Source: Variovorax davisae (GTDB lineage: Bacteria; Pseudomonadota; Gammaproteobacteria; Burkholderiales; Burkholderiaceae_C). From it: 64,000 bases of DNA. The stretch lies in NCBI RefSeq assembly GCF_030316845.1, contig NZ_JASZYS010000004.1:414926-478925 (forward strand), written 5' to 3'. The notes beneath the pieces were generated by a model. That model ran no database searches, was not told the origin of the DNA, and saw only the letters and a program-made list of their open reading frames with translations. The position numbers and the translations under genes were made by a program. How positions within the stretch are numbered: the stretch's first letter is position 1; each line of letters opens with the position of its first letter. Shown piece by piece: positions 36,078-46,785 of this stretch.

Positions 36078-36105
36078 GAAAAAACCCGCCGCGGCGGGTT
36101 TTTTC
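36078..36105. terminator. Bidirectional rho-independent terminator
   Basis: A run of A, then CCCGCC-GC-GGCGGG and a run of six T form a stem usable on both strands. It serves the LEA-like gene on the plus strand. It also contains the TGA of the convergent mscS gene at its edge (36104-36106). Confidence 0.9.
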
Positions 36106-36934
36106 ATGCCGCGGCGGGTGGCGCGACGGCGCGGTGGACCAGCGGTGTCTCGGGCGTCGGATAGCCGGCGGCGCCGAAGGTGCTGACGATCGCCTTGTGG
36201 GTGTCGAAGTACACCTGCCAGTAGTGGTCGGTGTGGGTGTAGGGCCGCACCGCGAGCAGCGGGCCTTCGGGCGTGAACTGCAGGATCTCGACGTCCGGCG
36301 GCTGCTCGCTCGAGACATTGGCGATCCGGCTCACCGCTTCCTTGAGCAGCGCGATGGCCTGGACGGGTTCGACGCCATTGGCGATCTTGGCGGTGACGTC
36401 GACCCGGCGGAACGGCAACTGGCTGAAGTTCTGGATCGGATCCGACAGCACCTTGTTGTTGCCGACCGTGGTGATCACGTTGTCGGGCGTGACCAGGGTG
36501 GTGCCGAACAGTCCCAGCTCCCTGACGGTGCCGGTGATGCTGCCGCCCACCGTGACGAAGTCGCCGACCCGGTAGGGTCTCAGCACCTGCAGGAACACCC
36601 CGGCGGCGAAGTGCGTCAGCAGGCCGCCCCAGGCCGTGCCGATCGCCAGTCCGGCGCCGGCCAGCAGCACGGCGAACGAGGTGGTGCGCACCCCGAACAT
36701 GTCGAGGATCGAAAGGATCAGGACGATGTTGAGCAGCACGCCCAGAATCGACACCAGGTAGTGGCTCAGCGTCGGATCCATGCGCTTGCCGCGCTCCAGG
36801 GCCTTGGCGACCAGGCGCTGCGCCAGGCCGATCAGCCAGCGGCCGACGGCCCAGGCGATCAGGGCGCCGATCACTTTCAGGCCAAAATCCACGCCTTGCG
36901 TCGTCAGGAAAATCCAGATCGCTTCCGTATTCAT
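36104..36934 (-). CDS. Small-conductance mechanosensitive channel MscS
   Basis: A 276-residue channel of standard length with three membrane helices (about 12-35, 58-80, 85-115). The pore helix is GAGLAIGTAWGGLLTHFAAGVFL, followed by the beta domain PYRVGDFVTVGGSITGTVRELGLFGTTL and a C-terminal alpha-beta domain. It opens under membrane tension to release solutes in osmotic downshock. Its coding end runs into the bidirectional terminator. Confidence 0.93.
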   Translation of the reverse strand: MNTEAIWIFLTTQGVDFGLKVIGALIAWAVGRWLIGLAQRLVAKALERGKRMDPTLSHYLVSILGVLLNIVLILSILDMFGVRTTSFAVLLAGAGLAIGTAWGGLLTHFAAGVFLQVLRPYRVGDFVTVGGSITGTVRELGLFGTTLVTPDNVITTVGNNKVLSDPIQNFSQLPFRRVDVTAKIANGVEPVQAIALLKEAVSRIANVSSEQPPDVEILQFTPEGPLLAVRPYTHTDHYWQVYFDTHKAIVSTFGAAGYPTPETPLVHRAVAPPAAA

Positions 36935-36987
36935 TGCTTCTCCTCGCAGGCGCCGATGTTTCGGCCGGCCGTGCAGTGTTCGTCGTC

Positions 36988-37521
36988 ATGAATAAGCCGG
37001 TCTCGCGCCCAGGCGACGCCAAGGCCGTGCTCACGGGGCTCGCGCCAATCGTTTCCGGGAACACCGCCTTGTTGATCCTCGGCAGTTTTCCTGGAGCCCG
37101 GTCGATCGCGCAGCAGCGGTATTATGCGCACCCGCAGAATCATTTCTGGAAGATTTTGCAGGCGCTGTGGCCCGCAAAGCCGCTGCCAGTGGGCGAAGAC
37201 AGCTATGAAAAGCGTAGCGCCTGGCTGCTCGACCGCGGCCTGGGCGTGTGGGATGTCTATGCCAGCTGCGAGCGCGAAGGCAGTCTCGATTCGGCCATCC
37301 GCGACCCGGTCGCGAACGACATCGCGAGCCTGCGGCTGCCCCGGCTCGCCGCCATCGCGCACAACGGCGCCGAGAGTTTCCGGCATGCGCGGCACACGCA
37401 GGCGCTGGGCGTGCCGGTGCACCGGCTGCCTTCGTCGAGCGCGGCCAATGCGAGCTGGCACTTCGATCGCAAGGTCGAGGCCTGGCGCGAAGTCTTTGAA
37501 AGGTACCTGGTCATCCCATGA
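36988..37521 (+). CDS. DNA-deoxyinosine/mismatch-type DNA glycosylase (UDG superfamily)
   Basis: A 177-residue single-domain glycosylase. The first motif is LGSFPGARSIAQQRYYAHPQN with HFWKIL, as in the hypoxanthine (family 6) and related UDG enzymes; the second is LPSSSAANAS. It should remove deaminated bases from DNA. The ATG giving MNKPVSRPG is used. It overlaps the next gene by four bases. Confidence 0.88.
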   Translation: MNKPVSRPGDAKAVLTGLAPIVSGNTALLILGSFPGARSIAQQRYYAHPQNHFWKILQALWPAKPLPVGEDSYEKRSAWLLDRGLGVWDVYASCEREGSLDSAIRDPVANDIASLRLPRLAAIAHNGAESFRHARHTQALGVPVHRLPSSSAANASWHFDRKVEAWREVFERYLVIP

Positions 37522-38261
37522 AGCTCTCCCTTCCCGAGGTCAATTTCTCCGACTGGGGCGACGTCCGCTACCTGCACCTGGGCACCGAGTGGGTGCAGGG
37601 CTCGATGAAGCTCGATGCGCCCTTCGAGATCGAGCTCGAATACGTGCAGCGCATGATGGCCTGGCTGCTGTTCGTCGATCCCGCCAGCGTCGCGAAACTG
37701 CATGCGATGCAGCTCGGCCTGGGGGCGGCGAGCCTGACCAAGTTCTGCCGCAAGACCCTGCGCATGCGCACCACCGCGGTCGAACTCAATCCGCAGGTGG
37801 TGGCGGCCTGCCGCGGCTGGTTCAAGCTGCCGGCCGACGACGCCAAGCTCGAGGTCGTGGTCGCCGATGCCGCCGCCGAGATCCGCAAGCCGCGCTGGCT
37901 CGGCACGGTCGACGCGCTCCAGGTCGACCTTTACGACCACGAGGCGGCGGCGCCGGTGCTCGACAGCGAGGCCTTCTATGCCGACTGCCGCGCGCTGCTC
38001 ACCGAGGGCGGGGCGATGACGGTCAACCTGTTCGGCCGCTCGTCGAGCTACGAGCGCAGCCTCGAGAAGATCGTGGCCGCCTTCGGCGCCGAGGCGGTCT
38101 GGGCCTTCAAGCCGACGCGCGAGGGCAACACCGTGGTGCTGGCCCAGGCGAGCGCCAGCCGTCCGAAGCGCCCCGCGCTTGCCGACCGGGCCCAAAGCAT
38201 CCAGACTCGCTGGGGCCTGCCTGCGCCGAAGTGGCTGCGGGTGTTCAAACCCCAGAGTTGA
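37518..38261 (+). CDS. Spermidine synthase-like methyltransferase-fold protein
   Basis: A 247-residue protein with the spermidine-synthase/SAM-binding Rossmann core: MQLGLGAASLTKFCRK (glycine loop), TTAVELNPQVVAACR (acidic residue after strand 2) and LEVVVADAAAEI (strand 3). The polyamine-binding residues of true SpeE are not clearly present, so the exact reaction is uncertain. It overlaps the glycosylase gene by four bases and precedes the GspE-type gene by seven bases. Confidence 0.8.
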   Translation: MKLSLPEVNFSDWGDVRYLHLGTEWVQGSMKLDAPFEIELEYVQRMMAWLLFVDPASVAKLHAMQLGLGAASLTKFCRKTLRMRTTAVELNPQVVAACRGWFKLPADDAKLEVVVADAAAEIRKPRWLGTVDALQVDLYDHEAAAPVLDSEAFYADCRALLTEGGAMTVNLFGRSSSYERSLEKIVAAFGAEAVWAFKPTREGNTVVLAQASASRPKRPALADRAQSIQTRWGLPAPKWLRVFKPQS

Positions 38262-38268
38262 CCGCCTC

Positions 38269-40056
38269 ATGAGCGCCTTGCCCGCCACCGCATCCGATGC
38301 CGCCCGCCACGAAGGGCCGCTGGTCCTGCGCCACCTGATCGAGTGGCTGGCCAAGGACGGCGTGATCTCGCCGGTCGAGGCCAAGCGCACGCTGGCGCGC
38401 TGCGCCCAGGCCGAGAGCCGCCAGCCGCCGATGGTGCGGCTGGCCAATGTCGCGATGACGCGCGAGAGCGACGGCAAGCCGCTCGACCTCGAGATGCTGA
38501 CGCAGTGGCTGGCCGGCCGGGCCGGGCTGGCGTACCTGCGCATCGATCCGCTCAAGGTCGACGTCGGCAAGGTGGCCGACACCATGAGCGCGGCCTACGC
38601 CGAGCGGCACAAGGTGCTGCCGGTGCAGGTCACCGCCAGCGAGGTGGTGGTGGCCACGGCCGAGCCCTTCCTGACCGACTGGATCGCCGAGGTCGAGCGC
38701 CAGTCGCGCCGTTCGGTGCGCCGGGTGGTCGCCAATCCGACCGACATCCAGCGCTACACGGCCGAGTTCTTCTCGCTCGCCAAGTCGGTGCGGGCGGCGC
38801 AGAAGGCCGGCGGCAACACCGGCGGGGCCAGCTTCGAACAGCTGGTCGAGCTCGGCAAGAGCAACAAGCAGCTCGATGCCAACGACCAGAGCGTGGTCCA
38901 GGTGGTCGACTGGCTGTGGCAGTACGCCTTCGACCAGCGCGCCAGCGACATCCACCTGGAGCCCAGGCGCGAGCAGGGCATGATCCGCTTTCGCATCGAC
39001 GGCGTGCTGCACCCGGCCTACCAGATGCCGATGGGCGTGCTGAACGCCATGGTGGCGCGCATCAAGCTGCTCGGTCGCATGGACGTGGTCGAGAAGCGGC
39101 GTCCGCTCGACGGCCGCATCAAGACCCGCAACCTGCGCGGCGACGAGGTCGAGATGCGGCTGTCGACCTTGCCCACGGCCTTCGGCGAGAAGATGGTGAT
39201 GCGGATCTTCGACCCCGACACCGCGGTCAAGGACCTCGACGCCCTCGGCTTCGTCCCGCACGACGCCCAGCGCTGGGAGAAGCTGGTGACGCGCCCGCAC
39301 GGCATCATCCTGGTGACCGGGCCGACCGGCTCCGGCAAGACCACCACGCTGTACTCCACGCTCAAGCGGATCGCGACCGAGGAGGTCAACGTCAGCACGG
39401 TCGAGGACCCGATCGAGATGATCGAGCCCTCGTTCAACCAGACCCAGGTGCAGCACCAGCTCGACTTCGGCTTCACCGAGGGCCTGCGGGCGCTGATGCG
39501 GCAGGACCCGGACATCATCATGGTCGGCGAGATCCGCGACCTCGCCACCGCCGAGATGGCGGTGCAGGCGGCGCTGACCGGCCACCTGGTGTTCAGCACC
39601 CTGCACACCAACGACGCGCCGAGCGCCATCACGCGGCTGATGGAGCTCGGCGTGCCTTCCTACCTGATCACCGCCGTGATGCTCGGCGTGCTGGCGCAGC
39701 GCCTGGTGCGCACGCTGTGCCCCAACTGCAAGCAGCCCGACGAGACGGTCACGCGCGAGAAGCTGGCCGAGTTCGTCAAGCCCTGGCAGATCAGCGGCTC
39801 GGTGCGGGCCTACAAGCCGGTCGGCTGCGTCGACTGCCGCATGACCGGCTACATGGGCCGCATGGGCCTGTACGAGCTGCTGAGCATCAGTGAAGAATTC
39901 AAGGCCCTCGTCACCAAGGAGCCGAACACCGTCGGCCTGCGCCGCCAGGCTGTCGTCGACGGCATGCGGCCGTTGCGGCTGGCCGGCGCCCTGCGGGTCG
40001 CCGAAGGCGTGACCACGATCGAGGAAGTGCTGAGCGCCACCCCGCCACTGGAATGA
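38269..40056 (+). CDS. GspE/PilB-type secretion ATPase
   Basis: A 595-residue type II/IV secretion ATPase: N-terminal GspE-N-like domain (about 20-180), an N2 domain, then the ATPase core with Walker A GPTGSGKTTTLYST, Asp box VSTVEDPIEM, Walker B DIIMVGEIRD and His box HLVFSTLHTND. A zinc-binding insert has CPNC and CVDC. No pilin, secretin or inner-membrane platform gene lies nearby, so it is an orphan gene for a system encoded elsewhere. Confidence 0.93.
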   Translation: MSALPATASDAARHEGPLVLRHLIEWLAKDGVISPVEAKRTLARCAQAESRQPPMVRLANVAMTRESDGKPLDLEMLTQWLAGRAGLAYLRIDPLKVDVGKVADTMSAAYAERHKVLPVQVTASEVVVATAEPFLTDWIAEVERQSRRSVRRVVANPTDIQRYTAEFFSLAKSVRAAQKAGGNTGGASFEQLVELGKSNKQLDANDQSVVQVVDWLWQYAFDQRASDIHLEPRREQGMIRFRIDGVLHPAYQMPMGVLNAMVARIKLLGRMDVVEKRRPLDGRIKTRNLRGDEVEMRLSTLPTAFGEKMVMRIFDPDTAVKDLDALGFVPHDAQRWEKLVTRPHGIILVTGPTGSGKTTTLYSTLKRIATEEVNVSTVEDPIEMIEPSFNQTQVQHQLDFGFTEGLRALMRQDPDIIMVGEIRDLATAEMAVQAALTGHLVFSTLHTNDAPSAITRLMELGVPSYLITAVMLGVLAQRLVRTLCPNCKQPDETVTREKLAEFVKPWQISGSVRAYKPVGCVDCRMTGYMGRMGLYELLSISEEFKALVTKEPNTVGLRRQAVVDGMRPLRLAGALRVAEGVTTIEEVLSATPPLE

Positions 40057-40160
40057 GGCACCCAGGGAATACCCTGAAAATCCGATAGGTGGAATCCACA
40101 TCGAGCTGACTGTCACCTGACCACACAATCTCCGATCGAGTTTTTTCGTGGAGACTGTTC

Positions 40161-40649
40161 GTGAAAATCAAGAGTCAGAAAGACTTTTTCTCGGGGGTGA
40201 TGTTCGCCGTCGTGGGAGTCGCCTTCGCCTGGGGCGCGACGACCTACAACGTCGGCAACGGCGCCCGCATGGGCCCGGGCTACTTCCCGCTGATGCTCGG
40301 CATCCTCATGGCCGTCATCGGCCTGGTGATCATGTTCACCGGCCTCACGGTCGAGACCGAGGACGGCGAGATCATCGGCAAGTGGGCCTGGAAGCAGGTG
40401 GTCTACATCCTCGGCGCCAACCTGGCGTTCGGCGTCCTGCTCGGCGGCCTGCCGAGCGTCGGCGTGCCGGCCATGGGCCTGATCATCGCGATCTACGCCC
40501 TGGTCATCATCTCCAGCCTGGCCGGCGCCCACTTCGAACTGCCCAAGGTGCTGATCCTCGCGACGGTGCTCGCGATCGGCAGCTACATCGCCTTCATCTG
40601 GGCGCTCAAGCTGCAGATCCAGGTCTGGCCTACCTTCATCACGGGCTGA
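40161..40649 (+). CDS. tctB: Tripartite tricarboxylate transporter subunit TctB
   Basis: A 162-residue membrane protein with four hydrophobic segments and the TctB opening KDFFSGVMFAVVGVAFAWGATTYNVG with GARMGPGYFPLMLG. It is the small membrane subunit of TTT importers. The start is a GTG with GGAG seven bases upstream. It is followed by tctA after ten bases. The upstream 104 bases hold no evident regulatory motif. Confidence 0.93.
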   Translation: MKIKSQKDFFSGVMFAVVGVAFAWGATTYNVGNGARMGPGYFPLMLGILMAVIGLVIMFTGLTVETEDGEIIGKWAWKQVVYILGANLAFGVLLGGLPSVGVPAMGLIIAIYALVIISSLAGAHFELPKVLILATVLAIGSYIAFIWALKLQIQVWPTFITG

Positions 40650-40659
40650 GGACCGACAC

Positions 40660-42171
40660 ATGGAACTCCTGAACAATCTATCCCTCGGTTTCGGTGTCGC
40701 ATTCACCTTCACCAACCTGCTGTACTGCCTGGTCGGCTGTATTCTCGGCACGCTGATCGGCGTGCTGCCGGGCATCGGCCCGGTCGCCACCATCGCGATG
40801 CTGCTTCCGGCCACCTACGCGCTGCCCCCGGTGTCGGCCCTGATCATGCTGGCCGGCATCTACTACGGCGCCCAGTACGGCGGCTCCACCACCGCCATCC
40901 TGGTCAACCTGCCGGGCGAATCGTCCTCGGTCGTGACCGTGATCGACGGCTACCAGATGGCACGCAAGGGGCGGGCCGGGCCCGCGCTCGCGGCGGCCGG
41001 CCTGGGCTCCTTCTTCGCCGGCTGCGTCGGCACGCTGATCCTGGCCGCCTTCGCGCCGCCGCTGACCGAGCTGGCCTTCAAGTTCGGCCCGGCCGAGTAC
41101 TTCTCGCTCATGATCCTGGGCCTGATCGGCGCCGTGGTGCTGGCTTCGGGCTCGCTGCTCAAGGCGATCGCGATGATCGTGCTCGGCCTGCTGCTGGGCC
41201 TGGTCGGCACCGACGTCAATTCGGGCGTGGCGCGTTTCAGCTTCGACATCCCCGAACTGACCGACGGCATCGGCTTCGTCGCCATCGCCATGGGCGTGTT
41301 CGGCTACGGCGAAATCATCGCCAACCTGTCGCGTCCCGAGGAAGACCGTGAAGTCTTCACCGCCAAGGTCTCCGGCCTGTTCCCGACCAAGGACGACTTC
41401 AAGCGCATGCTGCCCGCCGTGCTGCGCGGCACGGCGCTCGGCGCGGCGCTGGGCATCCTGCCCGGGGGCGGCGCGCTGCTGGCGGCCTTCGCGGCCTACA
41501 CGATCGAGAAGAAGACCAAGCTGCATCCGGGCGAAGTGCCCTTCGGCAAGGGCAACATCCGCGGCGTGGCCGCGCCCGAGTCGGCCAACAACGCCGGCGC
41601 CCAGACCTCCTTCATCCCGTTGCTCACGCTGGGCATCCCGCCCAACGCCGTGATGGCGCTGATGGTCGGCGCGATGACGATCCACAACATCCAGCCGGGT
41701 CCGCAGGTCATGACCAGCAACCCCGAGCTGTTCTGGGGCCTGATCGCCTCGATGTGGCTCGGCAACGCGATGCTGATCGTGCTGAACCTGCCGCTGATCG
41801 GCATGTGGATCAAGCTGCTGTCGGTGCCCTACAAGTACCTGTTCCCGGCGATCGTGCTGTTCTGCGCCATCGGCGTCTACTCGACCAACAACAACACCTT
41901 CGACATCTGGATGGTGGCGGCCTTCGGCTTCATCGGCTATGCCTTCTTCAAGCTGGGCTGCGAGCCGGCACCGCTGCTGCTGGGCTTCATCCTGGGGCCG
42001 ATGATGGAAGAGAACCTGCGCCGCGCCCTGCTGCTGTCGCGCGGCGACTGGATCGTCTTCGTGACGCGGCCGATCTCGGCCGGCCTGCTGGCCGCGGCGC
42101 TGCTGCTGCTCATCATCGTGCTGCTGCCGGCGGTGAAGTCCAAGCGCGAGGAAGCCTTCGTCGAGGAATGA
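40660..42171 (+). CDS. tctA: Tripartite tricarboxylate transporter large subunit TctA
   Basis: A 503-residue multi-pass membrane protein with family blocks GVLPGIGPVATIAMLLP, YYGAQYGGSTTAILVNLPGE and GILPGGGALLAAFAAYTIEKK, and the conserved APESANNAGAQTSFIPLLTLGIP. It forms the ion-coupled pore of the TTT system, fed by a periplasmic TctC/Bug protein. A terminator follows; the tctC gene lies beyond a minus-strand LysR gene. Confidence 0.96.
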   Translation: MELLNNLSLGFGVAFTFTNLLYCLVGCILGTLIGVLPGIGPVATIAMLLPATYALPPVSALIMLAGIYYGAQYGGSTTAILVNLPGESSSVVTVIDGYQMARKGRAGPALAAAGLGSFFAGCVGTLILAAFAPPLTELAFKFGPAEYFSLMILGLIGAVVLASGSLLKAIAMIVLGLLLGLVGTDVNSGVARFSFDIPELTDGIGFVAIAMGVFGYGEIIANLSRPEEDREVFTAKVSGLFPTKDDFKRMLPAVLRGTALGAALGILPGGGALLAAFAAYTIEKKTKLHPGEVPFGKGNIRGVAAPESANNAGAQTSFIPLLTLGIPPNAVMALMVGAMTIHNIQPGPQVMTSNPELFWGLIASMWLGNAMLIVLNLPLIGMWIKLLSVPYKYLFPAIVLFCAIGVYSTNNNTFDIWMVAAFGFIGYAFFKLGCEPAPLLLGFILGPMMEENLRRALLLSRGDWIVFVTRPISAGLLAAALLLLIIVLLPAVKSKREEAFVEE

Positions 42172-42198
42172 CCCCCTGCGCCCTCGCGGCAAGCAAAA

Positions 42199-42229
42199 GA
42201 ACGGCACCTTCGAGTGCCGTTTTTTTTTA
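42199..42229 (+). terminator. Rho-independent terminator after tctA
   Basis: AACGGCAC-CTTCGA-GTGCCGTT forms an eight-pair stem followed by a run of eight or more T, 30 bases after the tctA stop. The LysR gene on the other strand ends at 42227, inside the T-run. Confidence 0.92.
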
Positions 42230-43156
42230 AGGCGGCCTGGGCGCGCGCGGCGGCTTCATGTGCTGCCGCGCCATGGCCAGGAAGGCCAGTGCGGCGGGGT
42301 TGAGCGGATGCTTGGCCAGCCGCACCGCGACCACCGGATATTCCAGCGTCGGGCGCGTGACCGCCACCGCGCGCAGGTTGCCCGGCATCAGGACCTCGAC
42401 GTAGCGCGGCAGCAGCGCGACGCCGGCGCCGGCCTGGATCAGCCCGAAGGCCGTCGACAGCATCGACACGTGATGGACCACCCGCGGGTACACGTTGGCC
42501 ACGCTCGACAGCTGCCGGCTGACCGCGCGCCAGACGTTGGCGTCCGGGTTGACATGGATGAACGGCAGCGACTCCAGGTGGCGGGCATCGATCACCACCC
42601 GCTGCGCCAGCGGATGGTCGTCGCGAACGAACAGGGCCATGCGCTCGACGAACAGCGGCTCGGTCGCCAGTTCCGAGTGCCGCTGGCCGATGTCCGAGCC
42701 GAAGCCCAGGTCGGCCTCCTGCGACAGGATCCGCGAGATCATCTGCTCCGCCGTGCTGTCCATCAGCGCGGTCGCGAGCGCCGGGTACTGCTGCGAGAAG
42801 CGGCCCAGCAGGGGCGGCAGCAGGGCGCCCGCCGTGAGGTGGCCCACCGCCAGCACCACGCGCCCTTCGCGCAGCTGGGACTGCGAGCGGCAGGCGCCGA
42901 CCGACTCGTCGATCAGGCGCAGCGCGCGCACGGCGGTGTCGACCATCATCTGGCCCGCACTGGTGATGCGGATGCGGCGGCCGCGCACGACCAGCGGCTG
43001 GCCGAGCTCGTGTTCCATGCGCTTGATCAGGTGGCTGATCGCGGGCTGGGTGAGTTGCAGCGCCTCCGCAGCCAGGGTGAAGCTGCCGGTGTCGGCGACC
43101 GCCGCCAGCGCCCGCAGCTGCTGCAGGGAGATCTCTTCGCCGGCAATCCGGGTCAT
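42227..43156 (-). CDS. LysR family transcriptional regulator
   Basis: A 309-residue LysR regulator. The N-terminal wHTH is QQLRALAAVADTGSFTLAAEALQLTQPAISHLIKRME, and residues about 95-300 form the substrate-binding domain. It is divergent from the tctC gene cluster, with a 98-base spacer that should hold its operator, and converges on tctBA. Likely target: the transporter and its attached genes. The inducer is unknown. Confidence 0.94.
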   Translation of the reverse strand: MTRIAGEEISLQQLRALAAVADTGSFTLAAEALQLTQPAISHLIKRMEHELGQPLVVRGRRIRITSAGQMMVDTAVRALRLIDESVGACRSQSQLREGRVVLAVGHLTAGALLPPLLGRFSQQYPALATALMDSTAEQMISRILSQEADLGFGSDIGQRHSELATEPLFVERMALFVRDDHPLAQRVVIDARHLESLPFIHVNPDANVWRAVSRQLSSVANVYPRVVHHVSMLSTAFGLIQAGAGVALLPRYVEVLMPGNLRAVAVTRPTLEYPVVAVRLAKHPLNPAALAFLAMARQHMKPPRAPRPP

Positions 43157-43174
43157 AAGTTCAAGTCATAGTTC

Positions 43175-43190
43175 GATAAACCGGATTATC
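43175..43190. promoter_or_regulatory. Candidate LysR-type operator
   Basis: GATAA-ACCGGA-TTATC is a perfect five-base inverted repeat in the spacer between the divergent LysR gene and tctC, 19 bases from the lysR start codon. It resembles but does not exactly match T-N11-A. Confidence 0.4.
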
Positions 43191-43254
43191 TGGCTTGATG
43201 CCTCGGCCTTGCATAGCATCGGAATTCCGTCCACAGGGAACACAATCAAAGACC

Positions 43255-44226
43255 ATGAAACGAAACCAGTTCATCCAGGCCTGTGCCGCTGCGTTGTGCC
43301 TGGCAGCGTCCGGCGCCAGCCTCGCGCAGGGCTACCCGACCAAGCCGATCCGCCTGATAGTGCCGTTCCCGGCCGGCGGCGCCACCGACCTGTTCGCGCG
43401 CACCTTGTCGCAGAAGATGGGCGAGAAGCTCGGCACCACGCTGGTGATCGACAACAAGCCCGGCGCCGGCGGCGCGATCGGCTCCGACATGGCCGCCAAG
43501 GCGCCGGCGGACGGCTACACGCTGCTGCTGGCCACCACCAGCACCCATTCGATCGGCCCGGCGATCAACCCCAAGCTGCCCTACGACACGGTGCGCGACT
43601 TCACGCCGATCGCCCACGTGGGCGATGCGCCGAGCATCATGCTGGTGCCCAACAACTCGCCCGCCAAGACGGTGCGCGAGTGGATCGACTACGCGAAGAA
43701 GAACCCCGGCAAGCTCAACTACGCGTCGAGCGGCAACGGCACCATCGTCCAGCTCACGGCCGAACTGTTCAAGTCGCAGGCCGGCGTCTTCGTCACCCAC
43801 ATCCCGTACAAGGGCACGGCGCTGGCGATCCCCGACCTGATCACCGGCAAGGTCGACGTGCTGTTCGACTCGCTGCCGACCGGCATGCCGCACGTGCGCG
43901 ACGGCCGGCTGCGTGCGCTGGGCGTGACCACGCTCAAGCGCAGCCCGCTGGCGCCCGAACTGCCGCCCATCGCCGACGTGCTGCCGGGCTTCGAATCCAA
44001 CACCTGGTTCGGCCTCTATGGTCCGAAGGGGCTGCCTGCCGACATGGTGAACCGCATCAACACGGCCGCCAACCAGTCGCTGAGCGACCCGGAAGTGCGC
44101 GACAAGCTGGCGCGCCTGGGCATCGAGCCCACCACCAGCACCCCGGCGCAGCTGGCGAGCATGGTGGCGGCCGACGCGGCCAAATGGAAGCAGATCATCA
44201 TCGACAGGAAGATCACGGGCGACTGA
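43255..44226 (+). CDS. tctC: Periplasmic binding protein of the Bug/TctC family
   Basis: A 323-residue protein with signal peptide (MKRNQFIQACAAALCLAASGAS, cut before QGYPTKPIR). The Bug fold shows PFPAGGATDLFARTLSQKMGEKLGTTLVIDNKPGAGG, where the mobile loops bind a carboxylate, then HIPYKGTALAIPDLITGKVDVLFDS. It probably feeds a TTT transporter such as TctBA nearby. The ATG at 43255 starts a full signal peptide. The stop lies one base before the GGT-like gene ATG. Confidence 0.93.
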   Translation: MKRNQFIQACAAALCLAASGASLAQGYPTKPIRLIVPFPAGGATDLFARTLSQKMGEKLGTTLVIDNKPGAGGAIGSDMAAKAPADGYTLLLATTSTHSIGPAINPKLPYDTVRDFTPIAHVGDAPSIMLVPNNSPAKTVREWIDYAKKNPGKLNYASSGNGTIVQLTAELFKSQAGVFVTHIPYKGTALAIPDLITGKVDVLFDSLPTGMPHVRDGRLRALGVTTLKRSPLAPELPPIADVLPGFESNTWFGLYGPKGLPADMVNRINTAANQSLSDPEVRDKLARLGIEPTTSTPAQLASMVAADAAKWKQIIIDRKITGD

Positions 44227-44227
44227 C

Positions 44228-45841
<1,614 letters not shown>

Positions 45842-45848
45842 CGCCTTG

Positions 45849-46769
45849 ATGCAAGCCCAGGCCGCGACGCACCACGCCGCACGCAAGAGCCTCGCGCCGG
45901 GCCTGGCGCTCGCCACCTTCGGCGCGATCGCCTTCAGCGGCAAGGCGATCATCGTCAAGCTGGCCTACCGTCACGGCGTCGACGCCGTGACGCTGATCAT
46001 GCTGCGCATGCTGTTCGCGCTGCCGCTGTTCGCCCTGATGGCGTGGTGGGCCGGGCGCGGCAAGCCGGGGCTCACGCGGCGCGACTGGTTCGGCGTCGTC
46101 GGGCTGGGCTTCTCGGGCTACTACCTGTCGAGCTTTCTCGACTTCGCCGGCCTGGCCTACATCACGGCCAGCCTCGAGCGGCTGATCCTCTACCTCAACC
46201 CGACCCTGGTGCTGCTGTTCGGCTGGATCGCGTACCGGCGCCGCATCACGCGCTGGCAATTCGCCGGCATGGCGGTCAGCTATTCAGGCGTGCTGCTGGT
46301 GTTCGGCCACGAGGTCAGCCTGGGCCAGAGCGCGGCGGCCGCGTGGGGTGCCCTGCTGGTGTTCCTGAGCGCGGTGAGCTATGCGGTCTACCTGGTCGCC
46401 AGCGGCGAGTTCGTCAAGCGGCTCGGCTCGCTGCGCCTGGTCGGCCTGGCGACCAGCGTGGCCTGCCTGCTGTGCATCGCCCAGTTCCTGTTGCTGCGGC
46501 CGATCAGCGCGGCCTTCGAGGTGGCCCCCGAGGTGATCTGGCTGTCGGTGCTCAATGCCACGCTGTGCACCGCGGTGCCTGTCCTCGCCGTCATGATGGC
46601 GATCGAGCGCATCGGCCCCGCGATGGCGGCACAAACGGGTATGGTCGGGCCGATGTCGACGATCCTGATGGGGGTGCTGCTGCTCGGCGAGCCCTTCACC
46701 CTCTGGACCGCGGCCGGCACGGTGCTGGTCGTCACCGGCATCTTTGTCTTCACACGAACGGGGCGCTGA
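45849..46769 (+). CDS. EamA/DMT family transporter
   Basis: A 306-residue membrane protein with about ten hydrophobic helices in two EamA repeats, the first with FGAIAFSGKAIIVKLAYRHG and the second ending LMGVLLLGEPFTLWTAAGTVLVVTG. DMT exporters move metabolites or amino acids out of the cell. It starts seven bases after the GGT-like gene. The substrate is unknown. Confidence 0.92.
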   Translation: MQAQAATHHAARKSLAPGLALATFGAIAFSGKAIIVKLAYRHGVDAVTLIMLRMLFALPLFALMAWWAGRGKPGLTRRDWFGVVGLGFSGYYLSSFLDFAGLAYITASLERLILYLNPTLVLLFGWIAYRRRITRWQFAGMAVSYSGVLLVFGHEVSLGQSAAAAWGALLVFLSAVSYAVYLVASGEFVKRLGSLRLVGLATSVACLLCIAQFLLLRPISAAFEVAPEVIWLSVLNATLCTAVPVLAVMMAIERIGPAMAAQTGMVGPMSTILMGVLLLGEPFTLWTAAGTVLVVTGIFVFTRTGR

Positions 46770-46785
46770 GCCCGAAGGAATCAAC

